Shown piece by piece: positions 1 to 8,812 of a stretch of 64,000 nt of DNA. The DNA lies in the NCBI RefSeq assembly GCF_002884445.1, contig NZ_KZ614144.1, positions 2,556,290 to 2,620,289 of the forward strand, given 5' to 3'. The notes beneath the pieces were generated by a model. It ran no database searches and had not been told where the DNA came from. It saw only the letters and a list, made by a program, of their open reading frames with translations. This DNA comes from Paenibacillus castaneae (GTDB lineage Bacteria > Bacillota > Bacilli > Paenibacillales > Paenibacillaceae). A program made the translations under genes and the position numbers. Each line of letters starts with the position of its first letter. The first letter of the stretch is position 1.

Positions 1-48
1 TATCGGGCGGAGAAGCAAGCAGAATACTTGTATGAGGTGGATATATAG
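1..48 (+). CDS. C-terminal end of an upstream T7SS gene (partial)
   Basis: A frame open from the left edge encodes 15 residues ending in YEVDI and stops with TAG immediately before the essC start codon. The tail is charged. In Bacillus-type T7SS operons the gene before essC is often essB/yukC, so this may be its end, but 15 residues cannot identify the family. The essC Shine-Dalgarno (GAGGTGG, 34-40) lies inside it, which implies translational coupling. Confidence 0.5.
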   Translation, partial: YRAEKQAEYLYEVDI

Positions 49-3000
49 ATGAACAATGAATTCAGTCGCCAACCGAGGTTTCTTCCTGATATGCCTCGGG
101 GAGAGGTTGAAGTGCCAAACCCGCCGATGATCAATGAGAAGCCGGATATTTCTTGGTTTGGGCTGTTGCTGCCTCCTGCGGTCATGCTAGTCATTACGAT
201 ATTGATCGCAATGACTTCTCAGTCTATGTTCATGCTGATTTCCATTGCAACGACTATTATGACCCTCATCGCTTCCCTTACAGGAGCTACAACTCAGATT
301 AGGAAATATAAGCGGAAGAAGAAGGAACGAGAAGAGAAGTATCTCCAATTCATTGCGGATACACGAAGTGAGCTTACTCTAGCAAGAGAGCAGCAAGTAA
401 AGGCCATGAACGAGATGAACCCCGAGCCGGCAGAATGTGTTCAACGAATTATGCGTACAGATAACAAGCTTTGGGAAAAAACGCCTTCCTATAATGATTT
501 TCTTTCGTTGCGGATAGGGGTTGGGAGTGCTCCGCTTGAATTGAAAATCAAGTACACCAAGCAAGCTATTGTACTTGAAACAGATCCGCTGCTGATGGAA
601 CCGCAGAAGCTTGCTTTAGAATTTGAGAAGATTCCTCAAGTCCCAATCACGATTGATTTGATGGCTTCTGACATATGCGGCATTGCCGGAGAGGCGGTAA
701 AAACATCCGAGCTCATCAGGCTTATGCTGCTGCAGATTGTTACCCACCATGGCTATGACGATGTAAGAGTCATATTGCTGGCGTCCGAAGCTGGGCTGGA
801 GAGATGGAGCTGGCTGAAATATTTGCCTCATATATGGGATGATGGATTCCATGTCAGGTTTTTATTATGTGGCAAAGCCATGGCACATCAAATGTTATCA
901 GAGCTATATTCGGCAATAAAGGAAAGAGAAATGAAGAGTGTTGGCGGGAGTGCGCTGCCTCATTACCTCTTTATTGTTGAAGATGTATCCTTGCTCGAAA
1001 ACGAGCAAATAAGTAAATATTTGTATAATGGCAGCGCAAAGCTTGGCGTGTCCACTCTGTTTATAGCGCCAAATCCGGCCTATCTCCCGATGAACTGCAA
1101 AACGGTTATAAATCTGCAGGGAAAAAGCGGAGAAATGGCCGACCGTATATCGGGGGAGAAGATAGCCTTCACGCCCGACCAGGCAGACTTGAAGGACTTG
1201 GATCAAGCGGCAAGAATGCTCGCACCGCTGCGCATTAGAAATGCTAGTGTGAATTTCGCGCTCCCTGCCTCGATCACGTTAATGGATATGCTTCATGCAG
1301 AGACGGCAGCAGATGTTGATTTGCTCTTTAATTGGGTCAAAAACAAAACCTTTATGGGAATGAGTGTGCCAATCGGTGTAAGAGCTGGCGGAGAGTCGCT
1401 TCATCTGGATATGCATGAAACCGGATACGGTCCTCACGGCTTAGTAGCTGGAACGACTGGATCAGGAAAAAGTGAACTGCTTCAAAGCATCATTATTTCT
1501 CAAGCTATTCATTATCACCCGCATGACATCGTGTTTGTCCTAATCGACTATAAAGGCGGAGGCATGGCAGATGTATTCAAAGGAATGCCGCATCTTGTTG
1601 GGACGATAACGAACTTAGACGGCAATCAAACAACGAGAGCTCTTCTTTCCATAAAAAGCGAGCTGATGAGCAGACAACGTATTTTCTCAGAGTACGGCGT
1701 CAATAGCATAGATAAATATCAGAAGCTATTTTATAGCAAGAATGGCAACCAGTCGATGCCAGCTATACCGCATCTCATTATGATTGCAGATGAGTTTGCA
1801 GAGCTAAAACAGGATCAGCCAGATTTTATGAAGGAGCTTGTGAGTACTGCTAGGGTTGGAAGAAGCCTAGGCGTACATTTGATTCTTGCTACTCAGAAGC
1901 CTGCAGGAGTTGTAGATGATCAAATATGGAGTAACTCTAAGTTCAAAATCTGTTTGAAAGTTCAGGATGAAGCTGACAGCAGAGATGTGATCAAAAGACC
2001 AGATGCAGCTATGATTAAGGAACCGGGACGAGCATACATACAAGTTGGAAACGATGAAATATTCGAGCTGTTCCAATCCGCTTATTCAGGTGCTGATTAT
2101 GATCCCAATGGGCAATTGAAAAAGAACGAAAACAAAGTGAAAAGGCTGTTTAAAGTTTCACTGAATGGGAGAAGCGAGCAGATTTATCCGCTGGAGGAAG
2201 AGAAAATAGCGAGAAATGAGCTGCCATCGCAATTGCATGCAATGGTTGAGCACATTACGAGAACGGCTGCACAATTTGGCATTGAACCGATAAAGGGACC
2301 TTGGCTCCCCCCGCTTCCGAATATTGTATTCTTTGACAAGCTGATCCGAAACGGTTACAGCAAGGGGGCTTGGGCCAAGCAGGAGAAGCTATTGAGAGTA
2401 CCGATTGGCTTCATGGATGATCCGCGAGGTCAAAGGCAAGAGCCGCTGGAAATGGACTTTGCCGCAGAAGGCAATCTGTTTGTTTATGGTACACCGGGAA
2501 CAGGCAAAACTATCTTCTTAAAAACGTTGTGCATGTCTATGGCGCTATTGTACTCTCCAGAGGATGTCCATATTTATATTATGGATTTCGGTGGAAACAC
2601 GTTAAAACCATTTGAGAGACTGCCCCATGTTGGTGGAATAATGACTCTGGAGCAAGAGGATAAGATCGATCAATTTATGTTATTCCTATTTAGAATAATG
2701 GAGGAAAGAAAGGAAGAGTTTGAGAAGTCAGGCAGTGAAGGCTTTAATGATTATCGTAAGAGCGGAAAAGGGATGGCAGCCATTGTTGTCGTAATCGACA
2801 ATTATTTTGCATTATCGGAAACATATGAAGCGATTGATGAGCAAATGGTGCTGCTTGCGAGAGAAGGCTTTAAATACGGCATTTATATCGTAGCGACAGC
2901 AACGAATGCCTCATTAGTTAGATACAAATTCTCAGTCAATTTCAAGATGGCAATTAGTTTTCAAATGACAGAAAAAAGCGAGTATGACGGAATTGTTGGA

Positions 3001-3900
3001 AGAACAGAAGGTTTAGAGCCTGCTAAGGCTGCCGGCAGAGGCTTAGTTAGAGGAAAACCGCCGCTTGAGTTTCAAACCTCCCTCCCAGAGTATGAGGGAC
3101 AAAGCACGGAGCAGCTGTTAGAGATGTTTGGCGGACTAGAGGTTATTCAAGCTACACCTATTCCTGTAATGCCCGCACATCTTGATATGCGGGAGATTAA
3201 CAGGGAAACGGAAAGGCTTGCCATTGGCCTTGGAAATAATGACCTTCAACCCGTATTTGTCGATCTTCACGCGACCCCTGTGTTAATGATAGCGGGAGAG
3301 GCGATGAGCGGTAAAAGCACCCTGCTCGTTTCTTGGATTAAGCTGCTAAGCGAAAAGCAGAAAGGGCTAGAGGTCTATGCTTTGGATTCTTCTGGTATGG
3401 GCATATATGAGCTTATGAATCAGCCATATACTACAGATTTGTCCAGTGTGGAGGATATGAATGATTTCACAGACAGTGTGAAAGAAAAACTGAATGAACG
3501 GCGCAGCCAGCTGCTTGCGTGCAGGATGTCTGGCGGCGATTCTGCCGCGATAATGAAGGAATGGCATCAAATCGTATTTGTAATTGATCGCTTTAGTGAA
3601 TTAACAAATAACGATATGTACAGTCTTCACGAGCTGCTGGAGAGGATCATTAAACAAGAACGAGGAATGAAGGTTGCTGTTATTGCCGCTGATAATACAA
3701 GTGATTTAGCCTCCAACTGGGATACATTAGGGAAGGCAATTCGGGAAGAGCAGACAGGTATTCTTCTCGGAAGAATAAAGGAACAAAATTTGTATTCGGT
3801 AAGCTTCCCTTTCGGCAAACAAGAAAAAAATACGGAACAAGGCGACGGTTATTTTATTATCAAAAATAAATTTACAGGATTGAGATGTGCCTCGCTTTGA
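49..3900 (+). CDS. essC: Type VII secretion motor ATPase EssC (FtsK/SpoIIIE family), lacking FHA domains
   Basis: Membrane-anchored motor that drives export of WXG100 proteins and larger T7SS substrates. A hydrophobic stretch at about residues 36-80 is followed by a basic linker and three ATPase modules. P-loops are visible at 468-475 (GTTGSGKS), 814-821 (GTPGTGKT) and 1083-1090 (GEAMSGKS). Only module 1 has a full Walker B with a catalytic acid (DE at 581-582) and ATQKP sensor-like motif. Modules 2 and 3 have DN and DR there, fitting the family pattern in which module 1 hydrolyses ATP and the others bind it or recognise substrate. At 1283 residues it is about 200 shorter than B. subtilis YukBA or S. 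aureus EssC, and the missing part is the N-terminal FHA pair. The start follows GAGGTGG and the previous stop directly. Confidence 0.95.
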   Translation: MNNEFSRQPRFLPDMPRGEVEVPNPPMINEKPDISWFGLLLPPAVMLVITILIAMTSQSMFMLISIATTIMTLIASLTGATTQIRKYKRKKKEREEKYLQFIADTRSELTLAREQQVKAMNEMNPEPAECVQRIMRTDNKLWEKTPSYNDFLSLRIGVGSAPLELKIKYTKQAIVLETDPLLMEPQKLALEFEKIPQVPITIDLMASDICGIAGEAVKTSELIRLMLLQIVTHHGYDDVRVILLASEAGLERWSWLKYLPHIWDDGFHVRFLLCGKAMAHQMLSELYSAIKEREMKSVGGSALPHYLFIVEDVSLLENEQISKYLYNGSAKLGVSTLFIAPNPAYLPMNCKTVINLQGKSGEMADRISGEKIAFTPDQADLKDLDQAARMLAPLRIRNASVNFALPASITLMDMLHAETAADVDLLFNWVKNKTFMGMSVPIGVRAGGESLHLDMHETGYGPHGLVAGTTGSGKSELLQSIIISQAIHYHPHDIVFVLIDYKGGGMADVFKGMPHLVGTITNLDGNQTTRALLSIKSELMSRQRIFSEYGVNSIDKYQKLFYSKNGNQSMPAIPHLIMIADEFAELKQDQPDFMKELVSTARVGRSLGVHLILATQKPAGVVDDQIWSNSKFKICLKVQDEADSRDVIKRPDAAMIKEPGRAYIQVGNDEIFELFQSAYSGADYDPNGQLKKNENKVKRLFKVSLNGRSEQIYPLEEEKIARNELPSQLHAMVEHITRTAAQFGIEPIKGPWLPPLPNIVFFDKLIRNGYSKGAWAKQEKLLRVPIGFMDDPRGQRQEPLEMDFAAEGNLFVYGTPGTGKTIFLKTLCMSMALLYSPEDVHIYIMDFGGNTLKPFERLPHVGGIMTLEQEDKIDQFMLFLFRIMEERKEEFEKSGSEGFNDYRKSGKGMAAIVVVIDNYFALSETYEAIDEQMVLLAREGFKYGIYIVATATNASLVRYKFSVNFKMAISFQMTEKSEYDGIVGRTEGLEPAKAAGRGLVRGKPPLEFQTSLPEYEGQSTEQLLEMFGGLEVIQATPIPVMPAHLDMREINRETERLAIGLGNNDLQPVFVDLHATPVLMIAGEAMSGKSTLLVSWIKLLSEKQKGLEVYALDSSGMGIYELMNQPYTTDLSSVEDMNDFTDSVKEKLNERRSQLLACRMSGGDSAAIMKEWHQIVFVIDRFSELTNNDMYSLHELLERIIKQERGMKVAVIAADNTSDLASNWDTLGKAIREEQTGILLGRIKEQNLYSVSFPFGKQEKNTEQGDGYFIIKNKFTGLRCASL

Positions 3901-3956
3901 AATGGGTACTAGTGGAGTAGAAGGAATTTATTAGCGATTAAAGTGGAGGTGAAACC

Positions 3957-4289
3957 ATGTCGATTAGTCCGTTTGAAATTAGAAGAAGCGCAGCTCAGAT
4001 AAACGATCTAACCAATGATGCGAAGAGAGAAACGAATGCTCTACAAAGTGATTTCGCGCAGTCGGCGGCCTACTGGTCTGGTAATGCATCAACAACTTTC
4101 CGTGATGAATATTCATCACTTAATAGTGAATTCAACCGATTGCTAAGCAGTTTGGCTAGATTGGAGAACAGTGTCGATAGACTGGCGAGCGATGTAAGGC
4201 GGGCCGATGACGAACGAGCTGAGAAGATAAGAGCAGCGGCAGCGAAGCTTGCCGCAGAAGAGGCGCTTAAACAAAAACAAAAAAAATGA
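3957..4289 (+). CDS. WXG100-family T7SS protein with charged C-terminal tail
   Basis: A 110-residue all-helical protein with a YWSGNAS turn near residues 43-49, the WXG signature between two helices. It is slightly longer than canonical ESAT-6 proteins because of a Lys/Ala/Glu-rich tail. It is preceded by GTGGAGGTGA, 57 nt after essC, so it is likely in the same transcript. Such proteins are T7SS substrates or helper partners for larger effectors. No Y-x3-D/E export motif is obvious in the tail, so it may be a targeting partner. The family is clear; the partner is inferred. Confidence 0.85.
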   Translation: MSISPFEIRRSAAQINDLTNDAKRETNALQSDFAQSAAYWSGNASTTFRDEYSSLNSEFNRLLSSLARLENSVDRLASDVRRADDERAEKIRAAAAKLAAEEALKQKQKK

Positions 4290-4318
4290 AGGAAATCATT
4301 TGAAAGGAGGTGAGAAAT

Positions 4319-4618
4319 ATGGCAGGAAATAATTTAACATTTAATCCTGATCAAGCTCTAGGTGTAGCTAAGTCAATTAGCAGCAAAGCAAGCAATGCTC
4401 AGACACTTATTAATCAACTACAGAAGGAAATTCATGCGGTTAGCGGTTGGTGGCAGGGTGAATCGCAAACCGCATTTGTTCAACAATTTGACGGACTAAT
4501 GCCTAGCTTTAAAGAATTGGTTACTTGCGTAGAGAACATAAGCAAAAACCTTACACAAATCGCAAACATCAAGCAGCAAGCCGAGCAAGAAATGGCAAGC
4601 AAGCTTCGCAGCAGATAA
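4319..4618 (+). CDS. esxA: WXG100 protein, EsxA/YukE-like
   Basis: A 99-residue helical hairpin protein with the turn GWWQGES near residues 43-49, closely resembling YukE/EsxA, the conserved secreted WXG100 of T7SS loci. The ATG at 4319 is chosen because AAAGGAGGTG ends seven bases before it; a GTG nine bases upstream lies inside that Shine-Dalgarno. It follows the other WXG100 gene by 29 nt and is followed by a 12-bp hairpin, which may separate abundant WXG100 expression from the lipase genes. Likely a secreted core component or chaperone-like partner of the lipases downstream (inference). Confidence 0.9.
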   Translation: MAGNNLTFNPDQALGVAKSISSKASNAQTLINQLQKEIHAVSGWWQGESQTAFVQQFDGLMPSFKELVTCVENISKNLTQIANIKQQAEQEMASKLRSR

Positions 4619-4623
4619 TGAGA

Positions 4624-4660
4624 AAGCAAGGCAGGGTGCTTAATCAGACCTGCCTTGCTT
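4624..4660 (+). terminator. 12-bp perfect stem-loop between esxA-like gene and lipase gene
   Basis: AAGCAAGGCAGG (4624-4635) pairs exactly with CCTGCCTTGCTT (4649-4660) around a 13-nt loop. There is no clean T-tract after it, so it is a partial terminator, processing site or mRNA-stabilising hairpin rather than a classic terminator. Its position also argues that the lipase coding region starts after it. Confidence 0.6.
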
Positions 4661-4701
4661 ACCTATTGTATTCATATGAAATAATGTGGAGGGATCTTAA
4701 G

Positions 4702-5964
4702 GTGGAGCTGACTGACAAACAGTACTTGATGCTGGCCACAATAGTAGAATTTAATATTGCTGACGAGTACAAACAACGCAGGATCAAGGAAATAGTCAGC
4801 CATATTTCAGAGTCAGCTGAACTGGAGAACTATAGGCATTTGCAAAACCAGTACAATGAAGTCATTGCGGACGAGGCGATTGGGAGCCTCGAACTTATGG
4901 ATAAGATGAAATCTAACGGCGCGGGAGCCTATTCCTTTAAAAATGAGCATGATGATAGAGTCATTATCTTTACATACAAGAGTTCGAGTTGGATGGAGGA
5001 TTTACAAACCTTCCTGAATGGCGAAAGCAGCGTATTTCAAGAAGCATTTCAGTTTCTACGGAAAAATAAAGGTGATTATGCTTGTTCAGTAGTCGGGCAT
5101 TCTTTAGGCGGCGCGGTTGCTTTATATGCTGCAGCTACAGTGGGGGGCGTTGGAGGCGTTGTATTTGATGCACCTGGCATAGCCACGCTATTGACTAGCG
5201 AACAAAGGGATAGCCTGAAGGTTAAGAACTATATCGCTTATAATAGCCTGATTTCGGCTGCAGGTGTTCAAGCGGAAGAGCATCTGTTTGCGAAACCAAG
5301 TGATGAAGCAGCAGCTATTATCTCTTCTGATGATGATGTTCAAGGCCGGTATATGTTTGACCGAAATGAGAAGGTTATCGTAGGGGATCCAGGTGAAATC
5401 TATATCTTACTTTCAAAGCTGAATTCGCTCACAGAGGATGAGTCGCCGGCTTTCACGGAAGTAATGGATGTTTTTGCCGCTAATGGGGGCTTGGAACAAA
5501 AAGCTGAAGATCATTTAGGCTATTTTTTGTTGATGCTAATAGAGCAATTGGATGCAGGGAAGATAAGAGCTTCCTTAGCTGAAATCTCATATCGGTTTGA
5601 TCGGTTGGTCCAGGACAAATACAAGGTTTGGCGATATGAGATAAACGAGAAATTAGATCAGTTGGCATTCGATGAATTAGCTGATGGGATCGCTGCGATT
5701 TCTGAGAATAGGGTGTTAGATGCAGCAGAAACGATGGAAAGCATTTATCGATGCACAGAGGCGGTATTATCCATCCTTGTAGTAAGCGATCCGAACAGTC
5801 AGCTCTTATCGAATATGCTGGATGCAGGTTTGGATCACTTTACAGATGCTTTGGAGGAGACCATGAATAAGTTATCTGAACAAATGAGCGCACAGCTCGA
5901 TAAAATGATCGAATCAAAGATGAACAGCATGCTGCAGCTTCCAGAGCTAAAATTTGATTTGTAA
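4702..5964 (+). CDS. Lipase-fold (alpha/beta hydrolase) protein of the T7SS locus
   Basis: About 420 residues. The nucleophile elbow GHSLGG places the catalytic Ser at about residue 134 and is followed by a small-residue helix, as in class 3 lipases; an Asp follows in VVFDAPG. The second half is helical, rich in Leu, Glu and Lys, without membrane spans or a signal peptide. No Sec signal plus a T7SS setting suggests T7SS export. GTG at 4702 is chosen because TGGAGGGA sits 8 nt upstream; in-frame ATGs at 4618 and 4684 lie at or after a hairpin without good ribosome sites. Together with the lipoprotein and second lipase downstream it resembles enzyme-first T7SS lipase effectors such as staphylococcal TslA. 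Lipase family is confident; the toxin role is inference. Confidence 0.8.
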   Translation: MELTDKQYLMLATIVEFNIADEYKQRRIKEIVSHISESAELENYRHLQNQYNEVIADEAIGSLELMDKMKSNGAGAYSFKNEHDDRVIIFTYKSSSWMEDLQTFLNGESSVFQEAFQFLRKNKGDYACSVVGHSLGGAVALYAAATVGGVGGVVFDAPGIATLLTSEQRDSLKVKNYIAYNSLISAAGVQAEEHLFAKPSDEAAAIISSDDDVQGRYMFDRNEKVIVGDPGEIYILLSKLNSLTEDESPAFTEVMDVFAANGGLEQKAEDHLGYFLLMLIEQLDAGKIRASLAEISYRFDRLVQDKYKVWRYEINEKLDQLAFDELADGIAAISENRVLDAAETMESIYRCTEAVLSILVVSDPNSQLLSNMLDAGLDHFTDALEETMNKLSEQMSAQLDKMIESKMNSMLQLPELKFDL

Positions 5965-5992
5965 TAGAAGGGGGCATAACGGTGTGGGAGGA

Positions 5993-6832
5993 ATGAATTT
6001 GAATTCGAAAAAGGTGGTGTTTAGCGTGATGATGCTGTTATCGATGTTTAGTTTTATTGGCTGTGGTTCACAGGAATCTAAGGATCAGAAAGCGGAGAAA
6101 AGAATTTTGGAGGCTCTTCAGGAGAAATACGGAGAAGAGTTTGTACTGGATTCAATTGGCGGCGGCTGGGGGACCATGAACAGCAATACGTTGAAGGCTA
6201 TCGTTTACCCTAAGCAGGACGAGTCGATTCGTGTGGCAGTTGAGATTACGAAGGATTTAAAAAACGTCTATGACGATTATTTAAATGAAGCGGTGGCTAA
6301 AGCAGCTGAGAAACCGATTGAACAATTAGCTAAAACAATTTGGGGCGACGTAAAAGTGACAAACGGCAATGATACAGGGATGATGTACCCAGACCATTCG
6401 GATATTCATATGTCCTATGAACGGTTTTTGGAGCTATACCCTATGAATTGGCAGTTGGTTACGATTTATGTGCAAGGCGACAGCTATGTAGACAGCGAAG
6501 GCAAGATGGATCAAGAGTCCGAAATAGAAAAGTATAAAGAATTTGCTAAACTGCTCGCAGATAATAAATATGTTAAAAGCGATGTAATTATAGCTTACCT
6601 TACACCAGATGCGTACGCTCGATTTAATGAAGCTCAACAATCAGTAAGAACGGTAATGAATTTCTATACTAATGAAGAAGAAGAAGAAGGGAAATTGAAT
6701 TTTATAACAATGAACGGCTATAAGTTGGATGAAAACGGTCAAATTATAGAGTCGGATGAAAAGATAAATGAAGATTTCGACAGGTGGGAAGAAACCCGTA
6801 CGAACTGGGTGGAGAAAAGAGGAGGAGCATAA
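5993..6832 (+). CDS. Lipoprotein between the two lipases, candidate immunity protein
   Basis: A 279-residue lipoprotein with a basic N-terminus, hydrophobic core and lipobox FIGC giving Cys24 as the lipidated residue. The mature part begins with a charged helix (ILEALQEKYG) and an alternating strand pattern, which could be a cystatin-like fold (low confidence). The ATG at 5993 follows GTGGGAGG. Its stop overlaps the start of the next lipase in TAATG, so the two are translationally coupled. Membrane-anchored lipoproteins act as immunity proteins to the staphylococcal T7SS lipase TslA, and the position here fits that role. Function is not shown by sequence alone. Confidence 0.75.
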   Translation: MNLNSKKVVFSVMMLLSMFSFIGCGSQESKDQKAEKRILEALQEKYGEEFVLDSIGGGWGTMNSNTLKAIVYPKQDESIRVAVEITKDLKNVYDDYLNEAVAKAAEKPIEQLAKTIWGDVKVTNGNDTGMMYPDHSDIHMSYERFLELYPMNWQLVTIYVQGDSYVDSEGKMDQESEIEKYKEFAKLLADNKYVKSDVIIAYLTPDAYARFNEAQQSVRTVMNFYTNEEEEEGKLNFITMNGYKLDENGQIIESDEKINEDFDRWEETRTNWVEKRGGA

Positions 6833-8763
6833 TGTCCGAATCCCTTAGTGAAATAGAGCTTAAGCAAATCTCACAGCTTGTATATTTAGATGTAAAAGGT
6901 ACTGACTCTACTGGATTAGAAACAGCTCTCTCTCGTTTTTATTCTCGGAATAAAAATGAAATTACGGTCGGTGATTTAATTGACTATTATACTGCAAAAA
7001 AAGGCGGAAGGTTCGAGTACACCAATATAGGTGTAGAAAAGATTAAAGAAAGATTCCCCGGCACGCTGAATGGTAGAAATGAATATGAGTACTGGAATGA
7101 GCTGCTTGCAGATTTAGATAAACCGGAATATAGAAACTGGAAAATAACAAATGTGGATTCCAAAAATGGTAAGGAAGAGTCCGGATTCGTTGCATTCACA
7201 GTGGAGACAACCGGGGGTGCTAAGGTTGCTGCTTTCAGGGGAAGCGAGCCACTGGAGGATCCGCTCTATCGAAATGACTGGAAAAATAACGGCACGACCG
7301 CTTATGAGCTTGAGTCACGCCAGCAGGCGGATGCAAGAAATTATATGAATAATTTTAATCAAAAATATTCGAAAAATCCTATTTTTGATTTGTATTTAAC
7401 GGGGCATTCCTTAGGGGGCAATCTCGCATTATACTCATCGTTTATTCTGCCAGATGAGCTGCGGGCAAAGCTAGTATCCGCCTCCACCTTTAACGCTCCG
7501 GGCTTCAATGGTGATGTTCTGAATAAATACAAACATTATATTGATGAAATGATTAAGAACGGCCAAATAAGCGAGTTTCGGAATAAGTATGATATTGTAC
7601 CCGCTTTGTTTAAGAATCCTACAAAAGGCATTTATATTGATACGTTATCCGAAGGTGAGGCATCGTTGGATCATCACTCGATGTTTTCTCTGAAAATGAA
7701 GGAGGATGGAAGCAGCTTTATACAATCGAAATCTCAATCCAGGGCACTGGTAGCAAATTTAGTACACAATATAACCGTTGGATTAGAGGTTGTTCCTAAT
7801 TTCATCAAGGAGCAGCTTATTACGGAGATATTCAAAATTTGGGATGGACGAATTGAATTAAAGCATATTTTATTCGCTGCAGCTGCTGTTGCGCTGGTCA
7901 TTACGGTTGGTCCGGTTGCGGCATTGGTAGGCGCCTTGAAAGCCGTATTAGCCTTGTATGTCATTGGATATGTCATAGACACGCTTATTCCGATGATAAA
8001 AGAAGGCGTTGCAAATATTGCGGAGGGTCTTAAAGCTTTCTACCATGAATCGGTAGCCTATATTAAAGGACTAGTAGATGATGCGATTAAAGCAGCAAAT
8101 CTAATAGGCAGTAAAATCGCAGAATTTCAGCAGCAGGTAAAGGGCGCGGTGTCGAAATTTTTCACTGATCTTAAGGATGGCTTCAATAAGTTTGTTGCTG
8201 ATACGATTGTATATGTGAAGGCCAAATGGGATAAATTGGTTGGTCTAAAAGATAAAGCGGTCAAAAAGATGGTTGAAATATTTGAAAGCGTTAAATCAAC
8301 CATACGGAAGAAAAAAGACGAGTTCATCGCCAATGTACAATCATTCAAAGATAAGGTCATTAGTAGTATTAAAGCTAAAATCATAAAAACAGTAGCCAAA
8401 ATTGCTGTAGCAGCAGCTGGTGTAGCCAGAAGCGCCAAAATCCTTGCCAATCTAGACAGATTAGAAGGTTTGTTAAGGACCATTCAGCGCAGAGGAGAGA
8501 ATATTGCTGAGATCATAAATCGCGCCTTATCTCAGGCCAGCAATGTTTCTTCAACAGTAGGAAGAAGTTATGGAGAGTCATACGTACAATCGGGCATAAG
8601 AGATGTCCAAAGCGCGACTGAGGAAGTTCGAACAGAGAAGAGGCGCATGGAGGAGACGCTTAACCGCAGAATCACTGGGATAAATTATTCCATCGCTAAA
8701 TATCGAGAAATAGAACATAAGATTGCCATCGCTGCTCGAATGGCTGCGCCAACTATCCGGTAA
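6832..8763 (+). CDS. Large lipase-fold protein with helical C-terminal domain, candidate reverse-LXG T7SS effector
   Basis: 643 residues. The N-terminal half has GHSLGG with catalytic Ser at about 193 and resembles the DUF2974/Mbeg1-like hydrolase group. A strongly hydrophobic Ala/Val-rich segment at about 346-390 is followed by roughly 250 residues of amphipathic helix rich in Lys, Ala, Ile and Glu, with no further enzymatic motif. This order, enzyme first and helical tail last, is the reverse of LXG toxins and matches the T7SS lipase TslA. There is no Sec signal peptide. ATG at 6832 overlaps the lipoprotein stop and follows AGGAGGAG. The hydrophobic segment could insert in target membranes. 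Lipase assignment is firm; T7SS effector status is inferred from layout and context. Confidence 0.8.
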   Translation: MSESLSEIELKQISQLVYLDVKGTDSTGLETALSRFYSRNKNEITVGDLIDYYTAKKGGRFEYTNIGVEKIKERFPGTLNGRNEYEYWNELLADLDKPEYRNWKITNVDSKNGKEESGFVAFTVETTGGAKVAAFRGSEPLEDPLYRNDWKNNGTTAYELESRQQADARNYMNNFNQKYSKNPIFDLYLTGHSLGGNLALYSSFILPDELRAKLVSASTFNAPGFNGDVLNKYKHYIDEMIKNGQISEFRNKYDIVPALFKNPTKGIYIDTLSEGEASLDHHSMFSLKMKEDGSSFIQSKSQSRALVANLVHNITVGLEVVPNFIKEQLITEIFKIWDGRIELKHILFAAAAVALVITVGPVAALVGALKAVLALYVIGYVIDTLIPMIKEGVANIAEGLKAFYHESVAYIKGLVDDAIKAANLIGSKIAEFQQQVKGAVSKFFTDLKDGFNKFVADTIVYVKAKWDKLVGLKDKAVKKMVEIFESVKSTIRKKKDEFIANVQSFKDKVISSIKAKIIKTVAKIAVAAAGVARSAKILANLDRLEGLLRTIQRRGENIAEIINRALSQASNVSSTVGRSYGESYVQSGIRDVQSATEEVRTEKRRMEETLNRRITGINYSIAKYREIEHKIAIAARMAAPTIR

Positions 8764-8812
8764 ATCGTGTGCACAATATTAACCAGCTTATAAATCGAAA
8801 GGAGATCAACCA

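Noticed and set aside
4525..4701. Longer lipase starts at 4525, 4618 or 4684
   Set aside because: The first overlaps the WXG100 gene in another frame, the second precedes a 12-bp hairpin, and none has a good ribosome site compared with GTG 4702.
8127..8483. Antisense reading frame within the second lipase gene
   Set aside because: It has no ribosome site and lies fully inside a well-supported gene; its hydrophobic composition mirrors the Lys/Ala/Ile-rich helix coding on the other strand.
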